Positions 22,421-32,000 of a stretch of DNA of 45,635 bases are shown in pieces. Every line of letters begins with the position of its first letter. Within the stretch, counting starts at the first letter, position 1. The position numbers and the translations under genes are program-made. The DNA is from Balamuthia mandrillaris. Taxonomy: Eukaryota > Discosea > Longamoebia > Balamuthiidae. Below the pieces are notes generated by a model. That model saw nothing but the letters and a program-made list of their open reading frames with translations. It searched no databases and was not told the DNA's origin. The stretch lies in the NCBI GenBank assembly GCA_031835245.1, contig JAVKOQ010000383.1:1-45635 (forward strand). The letters are read 5' to 3'.

Positions 22421-24727
22421 GAGAACAGAAAGTGAAGGAGGAATGAAGAAGACGTACAAACAGCGGCGAGAAACCGATCAAACAGAGCATAAGAAAGGAG
22501 AGGATCTGGAAGTTGGTTGAGATACATTTTGAGAAGGGAGGCTATCACATGCGGTTCGTACTGGTCGAACTGGACCGGCATCCCACTGTCGATTGTTTTC
22601 TTCAGGTCGTCCATTACCCTGAAGCTTCCTGAAAGACGGAAGATGCCTTCTGCTTTCAAACCTTTGAAAATAGAGTGTTAAAAGGCGAGAGAGAGAGAGA
22701 GAGAGAGAAAAAAGAAAGAAAGAAAGAAAGAAAGACGGACTCTCTTCCTTCTCCAAAAAGGTCAACATGTCCTCGACCACTTTCGGAATGCAATGATCCG
22801 GATGTTGCTGATTCATCGTTACACGTGTCTGCACGTTTTTACCGCTATCTTCTTTCGCTTTCCTCTTGTCCGCTCTTCTTTCTCTCTCCAAAAGATCTCC
22901 TAAGGCCACTCCAAAAACTGCTGTACTCGGTGTGTGCATAAACTCGTCGTCATCATCGTCGTCATCATCGGTTTCTTCCTTCTTTTTTTGCTTCTGTTGA
23001 ACTAGTCGATCTTTCCATTGCTGTAGGCCTCGTTCATCCATTCGTAAATGGTGGTCATCACTTCCTTTCCTCACTTCATTTTGTTTCGCAGCTTTCACAG
23101 AAACTCGCCTTATTTTCGCTTTGCCACTGCTCAAAACCTCTCCCGAGGATTCGATGGCTGACCTTAGCATCTCCGTCTCCGAAGAGCTCTCATTCGTGGC
23201 ATCGTCTTCGTTCAGTTTCTTCACCACGTCCAGATAAGCTTTTCCAGTGGCTTTCGGTCGAGCTTTATCTTCTGCTTCGAGTCTGTTTTGTGCGTCCAGT
23301 TCGTTATTCCAAAAACGCAGCTTTCGAAGGCCTTTGGAAGAAGCCTCTCCTTCTTCCTCTTCTCCATCTGACAAGTGCAAAGGAATGGCTGGAGCTGAGA
23401 CGAAAGCAGATGGCGAGCGTTGCAACGTATTAATCGGAGAAGAAGATATTCTCCACTCAAAGTCAGCCGCTGAAACTGCAGCAATCGGCTCGTTCGCTCT
23501 GTTGTTTTGTTGTTCTGGACGAAAAGAAGAAGAAGCAGAAGAGGTGGAGTCGATGAATGTGGAAGTGGAGGCAGAAGCAGCGGAGATGCTGCCTTCTTCC
23601 GTCGTGGAGGAAGTTGCTGTGTTGGAGTAGTCGTAGTCTTCGTCGTTAGGAGAGGAAGATTTGTTGTTGTTTCGAGGAGAGGAGTAAGGAAGCATTGGGT
23701 TGTAGGCTTTGTCGAGCACGGTTTTGCTTTGGCGGAGGAAGAGGTGGCCGCCTTCATCTAAACCTTGTTCTGCGAGTGTTCCTTTTAATAACATTCTTTC
23801 ATCTTGTTGTATGTAAGAGAATGGAGAAAAGATGTTATAAGAACGAAAAAGAAAAAGAAAAAGAAAAAGAAAAAGAGAAAGAGAAAGAGAAAGAGAAAGA
23901 GAAAGAGAAAGAGAAAGAGAAAGAGAAAGAGAAAGAGAAAGAGAAAGAGAAAGAGAAAGAGAAAGAGAAAGAGAAAGAGAAAAGAATAGCAAAAGTGGTA
24001 CATTTCGGTTCGGAAGAAGGATCGGAAGAGAGAACTTGCTTCTCTATCAGATACCCGCCACAGTTCTTGCGCCAGCTTTTCGCGGTGGTGGGAATGTTGA
24101 AGGCCGGAAGAACCAGGTCTTGAAACAACGTTTCCAGGTTTTCGTTAAAGTCCACAACGAGAGTTTTAGTACAAGTTACATGCAATACTTGTGGCTTTCT
24201 TCTGATGAGCAATAATTCCTGGAAAGAGAATATGTTTCATGAGTGAAAGGAAACGATGAAAGAGAGAGTAAAGGAGAAGAGAAAAAAGAAACTACGAGAG
24301 GAAAGGAAAGGAAAGGAAAGGAAAAAGAACGTTACATGAGAGCGTAGACCGTAGAAAGATAACGCAAAGTCAACGTCGAGCATCTCAAAGGCTTTGGAGC
24401 CCTCCTCATTTTTCGTCTTTCGGAAGAGCGCCAGCTGCGAAGGAGCCAGACCTTGCAGCTTATCTTTGTGCTCCCTATCATCATCATCATCATTGTTGAT
24501 TAAAAATACATCAAATACAAAAAAAAATAAAATATAATATAATATAAAGAGATAAACAGGAAATAAAAAAATAATAAGAGTGGAAAAACGGACCACGAAA
24601 TGATGGTTAGGACTTGTTGAGAGGTGGTATCTTCTCGCACGTTAAAGTCCACATGTTTCGTAGGGGAGTTTGGGCCGAGGTCGAACCCTATCTTTAATTT
24701 CAAGATGCGAATTCGACTGGACCCCAT
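19235..24727 (-). CDS. RhoGAP with talin-like N-terminus and SH3 domain
   Basis: Seven exons (24727-24594, 24474-24336, 24218-24002, 23802-22741, 22661-22458, 22367-20490, 20370-19235) join in phase to 1589 residues. The start is the first ATG (MGSSRIRILKL). Residues 1-190 look like tandem ubiquitin-fold modules of the talin F0-F1 kind: RILKLKIGFD, LALFRKTK, FALSFYGLRSHELLLIRRKPQVLHV, and LAEQGLDEGGHLFLRQSK, close to talin's LREQGVEEHETLLLRRK. A Ser-rich linker follows. The RhoGAP domain spans about 465-705: VFGVALGDLL, IPKVVEDMLTFLE, the arginine-finger loop LKAEGIFRLSGS (Arg about 526) and FNRMGVANLSTAFSPILLR. An SH3 domain lies at about 888-935 (LKQGDIVYVFRRCGDWYWWGEV). The tail is Ser/Asn/Lys-rich. 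It should stimulate GTP hydrolysis on Rho/Rac, probably at adhesion or actin sites. Five of six introns carry CT-type tracts. Confidence 0.92.
23845..23982. repeat. Hexanucleotide repeat (GAGAAA)n in RhoGAP intron 3
   Basis: About 20 uniform units; on the sense strand the unit rotates to TCTCTT. It takes up most of the 199-base intron, leaving the acceptor and donor ends free. Confidence 0.93.
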
Positions 24728-25257
24728 TTTCTTTCTAAAGGAGATCACAATCGCCTCCCCTTTTAATTCTTTCTTTCTTTCTTACTTATCTTTTCTGTAA
24801 ATCAAGTACACTCACTCTTCCTTAAAAACAGGCAAAAAGAGGCAAAGAGACCCTTCTCTCTGCCGGTAACTGTAATTCAGCTTCTCTTATTCCCCTTTTC
24901 TCTCTTCTTTCACGTTACTAATATTGTTATTATGAGCGCAATATAAAGCCCTATGTAATGATTATTCATTAATTTAACGCATAGCAATGAGAGAGGACAT
25001 GAGATCCTATCTCCTCTCCTCTTCTCTCTCCTCTCTCTTCTCTTTCCTTCTCTCTCCTCTCTCCTCTCTCCTCTCTCCTCTCTCCTCTCTCCTCTCCCTC
25101 TCTCCTCTCTCCTCTCTCCTCTCTCCTCTCTCCTCTCTCCCCCATATGTTTTTAAAATAGTGGACGTTCGTGACCTTATAGTTCAAAACAATGCAACAAA
25201 CAGAAAAAGATTAACAAAATAAACAAATGAAAAAGGTCAAACAAAGCTCATACAGAT
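24728..25257. other. Intergenic region 5' of RhoGAP
   Basis: A 530-base spacer between the RhoGAP start and the 3' end of the next minus-strand gene. It contains CTTT runs, AT-rich DNA around 24940-24980 and a heptanucleotide tract (CTCCTCT)n at about 25015-25140. No ORF with coding character was found. Confidence 0.5.
25013..25140. repeat. Heptanucleotide repeat (CTCCTCT)n
   Basis: Roughly 15 units, the left part imperfect. The unit rotates to TCTCTCC, a single-base relative of the TCTCTCT tract at 1.8 kb and the TCTCTCA tract at 45 kb. Confidence 0.88.
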
Positions 25258-25835
25258 TCAAGGCAAGTCAGAAAGGCTCTTCTTGGGAGGCAAAGAGCCC
25301 TCCGCATACACGACTCGCTTAGGGCCATCGTGCTTCTTGTACTGTTGGAAAAAAAAAACAAGCACCATAAGAGCAGATAACACACCGAAGAAGAAGAAGA
25401 AGAAGCAGCAACAAGGAAAGACGAAGAAGAAGAAGAAGAAGAAGAACAAGAACAAGAAGACCAAGAAGACCAGAAGAAGAACAAGATGAAGAAACGAACC
25501 TTGCCCTCATGACCAGAGACTCCTCCGCCTTGGAGTTTGGTTTAATAGGAAGAATAAGGTAGTGATAAGCTTAAATATAAAGTTTAACAAACAAACAAAA
25601 GGTACCAGTGTTGCCGGTGTGGTTCCAGCCGGGCTTGATGACTTTGGCGGGTTTGGCCTTGGGTGTCACTTTCGTTTGTTCCGCCGCTTGGCTCTGGTGT
25701 TTTTCAATGGGAACGAATTTGCGAACCGATCAATCAATCCACTCCACATAGTGAAATGCAATAAAAGAAAGAAAGAGAAAGAGCAAAGATGTTTTTCGTA
25801 CTAACCTCAAAAAAGTTTGCTTTGTTGGTTGCCAT
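25258..25835 (-). CDS. Small conserved-looking basic protein, 76 residues
   Basis: Four short exons (25835-25806, 25693-25606, 25528-25500, 25341-25258) join in phase to 76 residues. Too split to appear as one ORF, it was assembled from phase and splice sites: donors GTTAGT, GTACCT and GTTCGT, and acceptors CACCAG, CCAAG and CAACAG. The product is Lys-rich with a Gly-rich centre (GWNHTGNTGGGVSGHEGK) and the end KKHDGPKRVVYAEGSLPPKK. There is no signal peptide or membrane segment. I do not recognise the family. The third intron carries (TTC)n on the sense strand. The acceptor of exon 2 is the least certain, since upstream alternatives in that frame meet a stop. Its 5' region is tandemly duplicated. 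Confidence 0.65.
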
Positions 25836-26140
25836 CTTTCTGCTCTCTCCTTCTGTTCTCCTTTCTTCCTTCGTAAAAAAAGTTTGTTAACTGCTTCGCT
25901 TTTATTTTATGTCGACGCTGCAATTTCGATTTGATTTTTTGTTGGAGGATCTCATCACAAATCAGATCTTTGAACAACCAACCAACAAACAAAGCTGGCT
26001 TTGTTGGTTGCCATCTCTCTCTCTCTGCTCTAGCTTTTCTCTTTCGTTAAACTTTTTTGTTTTTTTTTTTTGTGATTTATTTTATGTCGACACCGCAATT
26101 TCGATTTGATTTTGTGTTGGTGGATCTCATCACTTATTAG
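25815..26140. repeat. Tandem duplication of a promoter and first coding exon
   Basis: Two copies with a period of about 175-179 bases. Copy A (about 25815-25963) contains the start exon of the 76-residue gene (ATG at 25835 on the minus strand). Copy B (about 25994-26140) contains a second ATGGCAACCAACAAAGC at 26014 and diverges just inside the exon, where no GT donor follows in place. Both share TTTATTTTATGTCGAC, GCAATTTCGATTTGATTTT and GGATCTCATCAC. A poorer third copy may lie at 26150-26245 (ACCAACCAATAAAC, then a start-like GCCATTTCTCTCT). Confidence 0.8.
26085..26092. promoter_or_regulatory. TGTCGACA palindrome
   Basis: Exact palindrome in copy B of the duplication; copy A has TGTCGACG at 25910-25917. 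The eleven-base TGTCGACACCG here recurs at 28785. Confidence 0.35.
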
Positions 26141-26206
26141 ATCTACCAACAACCAACCAATAAACAAAAAACTGGAGTTGGATTGTTTGGGCTCGAAAAG
26201 GACGCC

Positions 26207-26209
<3 letters not shown>

Positions 26210-26246
<37 letters not shown>
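26210..26246. repeat. (CT)n microsatellite
   Basis: A pure dinucleotide tract between the duplicated promoter and the 3' end of the small membrane protein gene. Confidence 0.9.
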
Positions 26247-26248
<2 letters not shown>

Positions 26249-26376
26249 CCTGGGAGAGTCTCTTCTCTACGTTTTGGCTGTCGGGTGAACAGTGAACAGA
26301 TGAGCTTTCTAAACAAAAAACGTTTTGTTTAAAAAAAAACTGAGCAACATGAAAAAATGGAGATCTCTACAAAGAT

Positions 26377-26697
26377 TTATATTTTTTTTTTGTTGACGCT
26401 GATGATCCACCAGACACGAACGGCGTTGCCATACGTATTCACACAGCCAGTGACAATACCGTTTCTTGTTAGTCCGAAAGGCCAACCTACCAGTAGAAAA
26501 AGACAAACATTTGTCAGCAGATGGTCAGCCAAAAGAACCAAAAAAAAAAAACAAGGTTGGTTCATCACCCCCAAGCCAATTGCAAGAGCCAAAATGAGGA
26601 GAATGATGACTATGAACAACAAGATCCCGCCCACGATCCAGTACCGCCGAGGATCTTCCTCAAACCAAGGTTGAATGCCAAAGTGTGTGGTTGCCAT
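26377..26697 (-). CDS. Small single-pass membrane protein
   Basis: The ATG at 26697 opens MATTHFGIQPWFEEDPRRYW followed by about 23 hydrophobic residues (IVGGILLFIVIILLILALAIGLG), a clear membrane anchor. Two readings are possible. Read straight through, it is 106 residues with a second hydrophobic stretch and the end VRVWWIISVNKKKI. Alternatively an 82-base T-rich stretch (26568-26487) with GT start, two CTGAC branch-like sites and TAG end may be an intron, giving a protein of about 45 residues ending VGLSD. The T-rich composition of the second hydrophobic stretch favours the intron. Family not recognised. It shares a divergent 5' region with the sirtuin gene. Confidence 0.55.
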   Translation of the reverse strand: MATTHFGIQPWFEEDPRRYWIVGGILLFIVIILLILALAIGLGVMNQPCFFFLVLLADHLLTNVCLFLLVGWPFGLTRNGIVTGCVNTYGNAVRVWWIISVNKKKI

Positions 26698-26974
26698 CTT
26701 TTCTTTTCTTTTTTTTTTTAAGGTTGTTAACGTGATCTATCAATGAACCCTCATAAGCACCCCTCACAAGATGAACAATTTTTCCCTGACGACACGAAGT
26801 TACGCCGCGTTCACCTAAACAGTACGGATAAAAGCTGAAGGGCAAAGAGTCCAATGGACGACGTTTCGTGAACGACCGGTGGAGAGAACCTTGTATTTAT
26901 TTATTTATTTTTGTTGTTGTTTGTTGTGGTTTCGAAAATCGAACCAAACCAACGAACCAACCCACATACAAAAG
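26698..26974. promoter_or_regulatory. Divergent region, membrane protein / sirtuin
   Basis: A 277-base spacer. It has poly-T next to the minus-strand start, CGGATAAAAG near 26825 and AACCAACC repeats just before the sirtuin ATG. No gene is seen. Confidence 0.4.
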
Positions 26975-28582
26975 ATGGAAGCCTTGCTTGCAGGCATTCG
27001 CAATTTCAACAAAAGGAGTCTAGCCGACGTGGAAACGGTGGTCAAGACCACCCCCACCGCCGTTCTTGAAGCCCAAGAAGAGGCCGAACCAACCGAACGT
27101 TCCTCTTTCCGCTGGCATTTCGGTCACGAGCAGGAGGAAGACAAGATCGAGTGGTTCGACGAGCCCCAAGCCTTCCGTAAGAAATGTAAACGCCTGGCCC
27201 AGCTCATCAAAAAGGCCAAACGCGTGGTGGTCTACACCGGCGCAGGCATATCCACCGCCGCCAAACTGCCCGACTACCGAGGTTCCGACGGCATGTGGAC
27301 CAACAGGGACCAAGGCACAGCGCTTCAAGGCAGCTACCTAGCCACCATCTCCCAGGCCCTGCCGACCTTGTCGCACATGGCGGTGGCCGAGCTGGTCCGT
27401 CGCAAGAAGCTTCACTTTGTGGTGAGCACCAACGTCGACGGGCTGCACATGCGCTCCGGCCTACAGCGGTCGGTCAACCTGGCGGAGCTGCACGGCAACA
27501 GCTACCTGGAGACCTGCAACACGTGCGGCAAGGCCTATCTCAGACCTCAGGACGTGCTGCAGCGACAGACGACAGAGCACAGGGCAGTGGACAGGCACTG
27601 GTGTGGAGCTCGTTGTGAGGAGGAAGGGTGCGATGGCTTGCTGCTGGACACCATCGTGGCATTTGGAGAGACTCTGCCGGAGGATCAGCTGGCCTTGGCC
27701 GACAAGGAAAGTCGCAAGGGAGACCTGGCCATCGTGTTGGGTTCTACCATGATGGTAGAGCCGGCCTGTTCCTTGCCCCTGCAAATCCTTCGCAACGGCG
27801 GAAAGATGATCATTTGCAACCTGCAACGCACGCCCTACGACCAGCAGGCGGAGTTCCTGATCCGTGGGCACTTGGATGATGTGTGGTATCTCATCATGAA
27901 GGAGTTGGGAGTGGAGATCCCCTTCACAACTCCTGAGGGACTAAAGATACCCGAATACAAGGAAGACATCGACCGCAAGCACGAAGAGAAGAGAGAGGAG
28001 TGTCGTAAGAAGATGGCAGAGATCGAAAGAGAAAAGAGGGAGAACCCTGCCTCTCGAAGCAACGCTCTCACCCGAGGTGAGAATCCCTACCAACGCAAGG
28101 TCATCTCCGGCACCAACGAGGAGCGAGAACTGAACTTTCCCTCTCTCCAATTGGCTTTCTTCCACCGCTGCAAAGGCAGCGTCTATCGCGTGTTAAGCAA
28201 GACCAAGAAGATCGTGTTGGAGAACTGCCAAGATACTACCATCATCGTCGACGGCAAAGTGCTGACCAACATGTTGGAAGTGATCAACAGCCAGAACATC
28301 AAACTGGTGCTCAACACACCTGTCCTGACCGTTACCTGCGACAACGTCGACCGGATGAGCCTGGAGTACGCTGACAAAGACAACTTTCAGATGATTGCTT
28401 GGGCACAAGTCAAAGAGGCTGCCGTGAAGATAGCAGGGGAAGAGGTGGATATGTCCGCCTTGGAGAGGATCGACAGAGAGAAGGATCAGCTCATCACGAG
28501 GCGCACAGAGGACGGAGCCATTCAGTCCAGCGTCACCCGAAGGGACCATTGTGGACGGATCACTGAGCTTGTTTGTACTTAA
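26975..28582 (+). CDS. SIRT7-type sirtuin fused to a CAP-like C-terminal domain
   Basis: An intronless ORF of 535 residues from the ATG at 26975. Residues 85-315 are a class IV (SIRT6/7-like) NAD-dependent deacylase: VVYTGAGIST (89-93 GAGIS), LPDYRGSDGMWT, TNVDGLHMRSG, ELHGN with catalytic His173, zinc cysteines 181/184 and 214/219 (C210 also near), DTIVAFGETLP, and LGSTMMVEP. Such enzymes remove acyl groups from histones and other proteins. A charged helix (330-358) links to residues about 385-490, which resemble the C-terminal beta-helix of cyclase-associated protein (CAP/TBCC type): FFHRCKGSVYRVLSKTKKIVLENC, TIIVDGKV, LEVINSQNIKLVL and TPVLTVTCDNVDRMSLEY. In CAP this part binds actin monomers. 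The two parts lie in one uninterrupted frame, so the fusion is not an assembly of exons. The lack of introns and the GC-rich coding sequence differ from most neighbours. Confidence 0.93.
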   Translation: MEALLAGIRNFNKRSLADVETVVKTTPTAVLEAQEEAEPTERSSFRWHFGHEQEEDKIEWFDEPQAFRKKCKRLAQLIKKAKRVVVYTGAGISTAAKLPDYRGSDGMWTNRDQGTALQGSYLATISQALPTLSHMAVAELVRRKKLHFVVSTNVDGLHMRSGLQRSVNLAELHGNSYLETCNTCGKAYLRPQDVLQRQTTEHRAVDRHWCGARCEEEGCDGLLLDTIVAFGETLPEDQLALADKESRKGDLAIVLGSTMMVEPACSLPLQILRNGGKMIICNLQRTPYDQQAEFLIRGHLDDVWYLIMKELGVEIPFTTPEGLKIPEYKEDIDRKHEEKREECRKKMAEIEREKRENPASRSNALTRGENPYQRKVISGTNEERELNFPSLQLAFFHRCKGSVYRVLSKTKKIVLENCQDTTIIVDGKVLTNMLEVINSQNIKLVLNTPVLTVTCDNVDRMSLEYADKDNFQMIAWAQVKEAAVKIAGEEVDMSALERIDREKDQLITRRTEDGAIQSSVTRRDHCGRITELVCT

Positions 28583-28784
28583 GTTAAACAAGATATGCAA
28601 GCGTGAATACCTGTATATATTATACAATACAAAGTAACTTGTGTAAGCATAGAGACGTCCGAAGTGAGAGGGGGTGCGGGGGCGAGAGGTGAGAGAAGAG
28701 CAAAATAGGCGAGAGTTCCTTCAAGTCGACATGAATGTTCAAGCAATTGACCAACGCGCAATGGTTTGGTTCGGCAGCGGTCCT

Positions 28785-28792
28785 TGTCGACA
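28785..28792. promoter_or_regulatory. TGTCGACA palindrome
   Basis: Exact copy about 277 bases before the CLASP start; its context TGTCGACACCG matches that at 26085. Confidence 0.35.
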
Positions 28793-28905
28793 CCGATTTC
28801 CCCCGCGGTGGAAGGCCCAAAGGAGCTGCATGAGTTGCAAGGACTTTGTTTGCTGCCGTTTTCCCCTTGCCATTTCTCTTCGGTGGTTTAAAAGCTGACG
28901 TAAGA

Positions 28906-28941
28906 TTCCCGCCAAAACCGAACAACGAATCTCCCGCCAAA
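28906..28941 (-). promoter_or_regulatory. Paired E2F/DP-like sites before CLASP
   Basis: TTCCCGCCAAAA (28906-28917) and CTCCCGCCAAA (28931-28941) are, on the minus strand, TTTTGGCGGGAA and TTTGGCGGGAG, matching the E2F consensus TTTGGCGGGAA. They lie 130-160 bases before the start of a microtubule gene that would be used in mitosis, so cell-cycle control is plausible but unproven. Confidence 0.45.
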
Positions 28942-29068
28942 CAACAGCCAAATGAAGAAAGGGGCGGGACTTTGCCCTCGTTGGGCCTACGTTGGGTTTT
29001 TTTTTTTCTTTTCTGTGAGAGCAAGCCAAAAGAACACGAGCAAGCAAGCTATTTTGCGATCGAAGCTG

Positions 29069-32000
29069 ATGGCTGCCTCCGTCAAGGTTTGATGTTGTGC
29101 GGGTTCTTGATCTTTTGTGGCGTATAATCTGATCTAAACCAACAGATCCTCTCGAGCCATGATGTGGACAGAGAGTTGGAAGAAATAGTTTCATTGCTGG
29201 AGAACAAAGATGAGGAATGGGACGAGCGAAATAAGGCGATGCAAAGGCTAGTAGCGGTTACGGAAGCTTCCCTTGGACAGTGGCAGCCTCGGCTGGTGGC
29301 AAGTTTGGATAAACTCAAGACGCCGTTTGTTGTTCAGGTTAGTAAGCGGCCTACCCCTCCATCGCGTACACACACCACATACAACACTGACAGTTGTTCT
29401 TCTTCTTCATATATTTTGACTCAGCTGCAAGACTTGCGTTCACTAGTAGTGAAGGAAGCGTGCGCTACATTGTCTACTTTGGCAGAGCTGCTGAAAGACT
29501 CGATGGACTCATTGGCGGAATACCTTTTTCCCAGTCTCTTCAAACTGACGGTAGTGAAGACGATGGTGATGTCACAGGCTGGGCATGAGGCCCTCCTCGC
29601 CTTTGTGCAGCATATCTCTCCGAACGTGACCCTGGCCGCCATTCTAGAAAACTCACGCGATAAGAATGTGAGCATTAGAAAGCGATGCATGGAATATGTT
29701 GCCCAACTTTTGGACGACGGCCGGGATCATGCCCTAGAAATGTTGAGTCGCCAAAGGGATGCCATCGCCTCCATGGTTGACTTAGGAGTTGCTGATGCCT
29801 CCCCTGATGTCAGAACCGTCTCTCGGGCCTGCTTTTGGGCCTTTCACCGGCGTTGGCCTGACAAGGCTGCGGATATGCTAAAGACCTTCGATTCTGGTGC
29901 GCAGAAGGCATTGGCTAGAGAGCAACATTCTTCAGCGCCGTCATCTTCTCTTCGCTCTTCCTTTGCTTCGGGTGGATCTAGGCGGCCCGCCCTCTCCAAA
30001 AAGGCATCCAAAGTTCCTGTAGTGGCAAGTTCTATGACCACTGTAGGTAGGCCTAGTCACAAGAAGCGTCTTTCTGAGCTACCTCCTATTTCTCAACCAG
30101 GCTCCATTCGAGCAATCAAGGCTGCCCCCCGCATTCCTCAATCCTCTATGTGGAGCTCCACAGCAACCCCGATTGGGCTTCAAAATACTAACAATCTCCA
30201 TTCCAGCTCTACTTCCCACCCTTTGATATCCGAGTCTTCTCATACTATTGATATTCCTGCCTCTGTGATGAAGTCAAAAAACATTCCGCTCTCCTCTAGA
30301 TGTGACTCTAGTCATACCACGAGCTTCTCCTTCGATTTCAAGTCCCTTTCTTCTTCTTCTTCCACCACACGTTTTGGTACCGATGGGATACACCGCGGGG
30401 CGCAAAGAGTGCCACTAACGAACGCCACTGTGGTTCCTTCTCCTGGAGACGATTTCGGCGTTGAGATTTATCTGCCACCCCCCAAAAACAGCTTTCTCCG
30501 AGACTCTCCGCTCTCTTCTTCGTCCACTGAAATGCTGATGGAACAAATGCCGACAGGATTTTCCTCCCAAGCACCCACAACAACATCATCGTCATTGTCC
30601 TCGCCCTTCACATCAAGCATGTCATTCGAAATCTCTTGGAATAATGAAGATACAGCCTCCAACAAAGACAGCCTGAGGAAGAGCAAGCGAAGGAAGGCTC
30701 TTCAACAGCGACTGGGATGTGCTCGTTCTTCCACCCCAGATGAGCCCGCTGCATCTTCACCTGAGAGTTTGGATGATTCAAAACAGAAAAAAAACCATTC
30801 AACTCAACGCAACGACTTGGCCTTGGAGGTGTTAGCACCCCCGCATCAATGCTCAACCCACGCGGGGACAAGTGTGGAAGAGATGGTGGAAGCGATCCCA
30901 ACTGGCGTGGCGCAAAATGTTCCTCTTCCAGAGATGGCCCCTTTTGCCCCCTCCTCGCTTGAGTCTTCTTCTCTCTCGCCTTCTGTTCCAAGCTCAGCAG
31001 CGACAGCGACAACAATACAACAACAGCAATCCGAAGTCATCGCTACTGTTTCCTTATCTGCGCTAAACACTGCAGGGGCAATACCAAGCCAGCAAGTTAT
31101 GGCAGAACCCGTAGCTGCCCGACAGAAAGTGGATCCCGAGGTCACAGTAAGACAAGGAGAATGGACAATTGATGGCGAGAACGACGAAGCAGCTGCATAT
31201 GACGGAGAGGATGATCTACCTGTAATGAAAATTGAAGAGCGTGTGGAGCAAATGCCTGAAGATCGACTAGAATTGGAGATGGCAGACGAAGAACAACACC
31301 AACAACATTGCGAAGTTGCAGTACTACCGGTTGCAGCGCATGACAGCCAACAAGAAGTAGAACAAAAGCAAGAGCAAGAACACGTTACAAACGAAACACG
31401 ACAAGAACATAAGCAAGAGAAGGAGAAAGAAGCAGCACAAGATATCAAAGAAGAGCAGGATCTTTCTACGCTTTGCTTTGAAAGCAGATGTTTGCTTGTG
31501 GCAGTGAACCAACTCTTGATGGAGGATGTTTCCTTTTTGAACTCTTTCAGGGAGGAGGGGTGCACTCTGGTTGCCGCATTGAAAAAATGGAACAGAGATA
31601 CTCAACCCTTGAAAGATCCGCAAGCGCTAGTGCTCGCTCAACAAGCTTTAGCTCTCATCCTTCGGTGCATACTCCACTGTTTGTCCAACCGACGAAAGCT
31701 GGTGCGTAGTCTCTCCCTCCCTCTCTCTCTCTCCCTCGCTGTGCTGCTGCTCTCTCCGTCGGAACTAACAGATCCACTTTGAGCAGCTGGGACAAGATTT
31801 GCTGGAAAAGGTGCTAACGCTCTGCCAAGTGAAAGGCGAGGGCACGGAATGGGGCAATTACTGCATGGAGCTGTTGTTGGATTGGTTGGTGGTATTCACC
31901 AAATCAATGCAAACAACAGCAAAACGGGAAGAAGCTTCATTGACTGTTTCACAACTGTTGTCACTGCTGAAAAGAATTGTGCCGCACATTTCTGTACCGA

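Larger units (their letters stand above)
28583..29068 (+). promoter_or_regulatory. Spacer between sirtuin and CLASP
   Basis: A 486-base region with the sirtuin 3' end and the CLASP 5' region. It holds TGTCGACA at 28785, a CRE-like TGACGTAA near 28896, two E2F-like words at 28906 and 28931 and a GGGGCGGGAC box near 28961. No ORF of coding character was found. Confidence 0.45.

Noticed and set aside
27020-28627. Several antisense or alternate-frame ORFs over the sirtuin gene
   Set aside because: No domain in any of them; the plus frame from 26975 carries all sirtuin motifs.
30846-31565. 239-codon Ser/Cys-rich minus-strand ORF
   Set aside because: Antisense of the Gln/Glu-rich middle of CLASP; low-complexity composition only.
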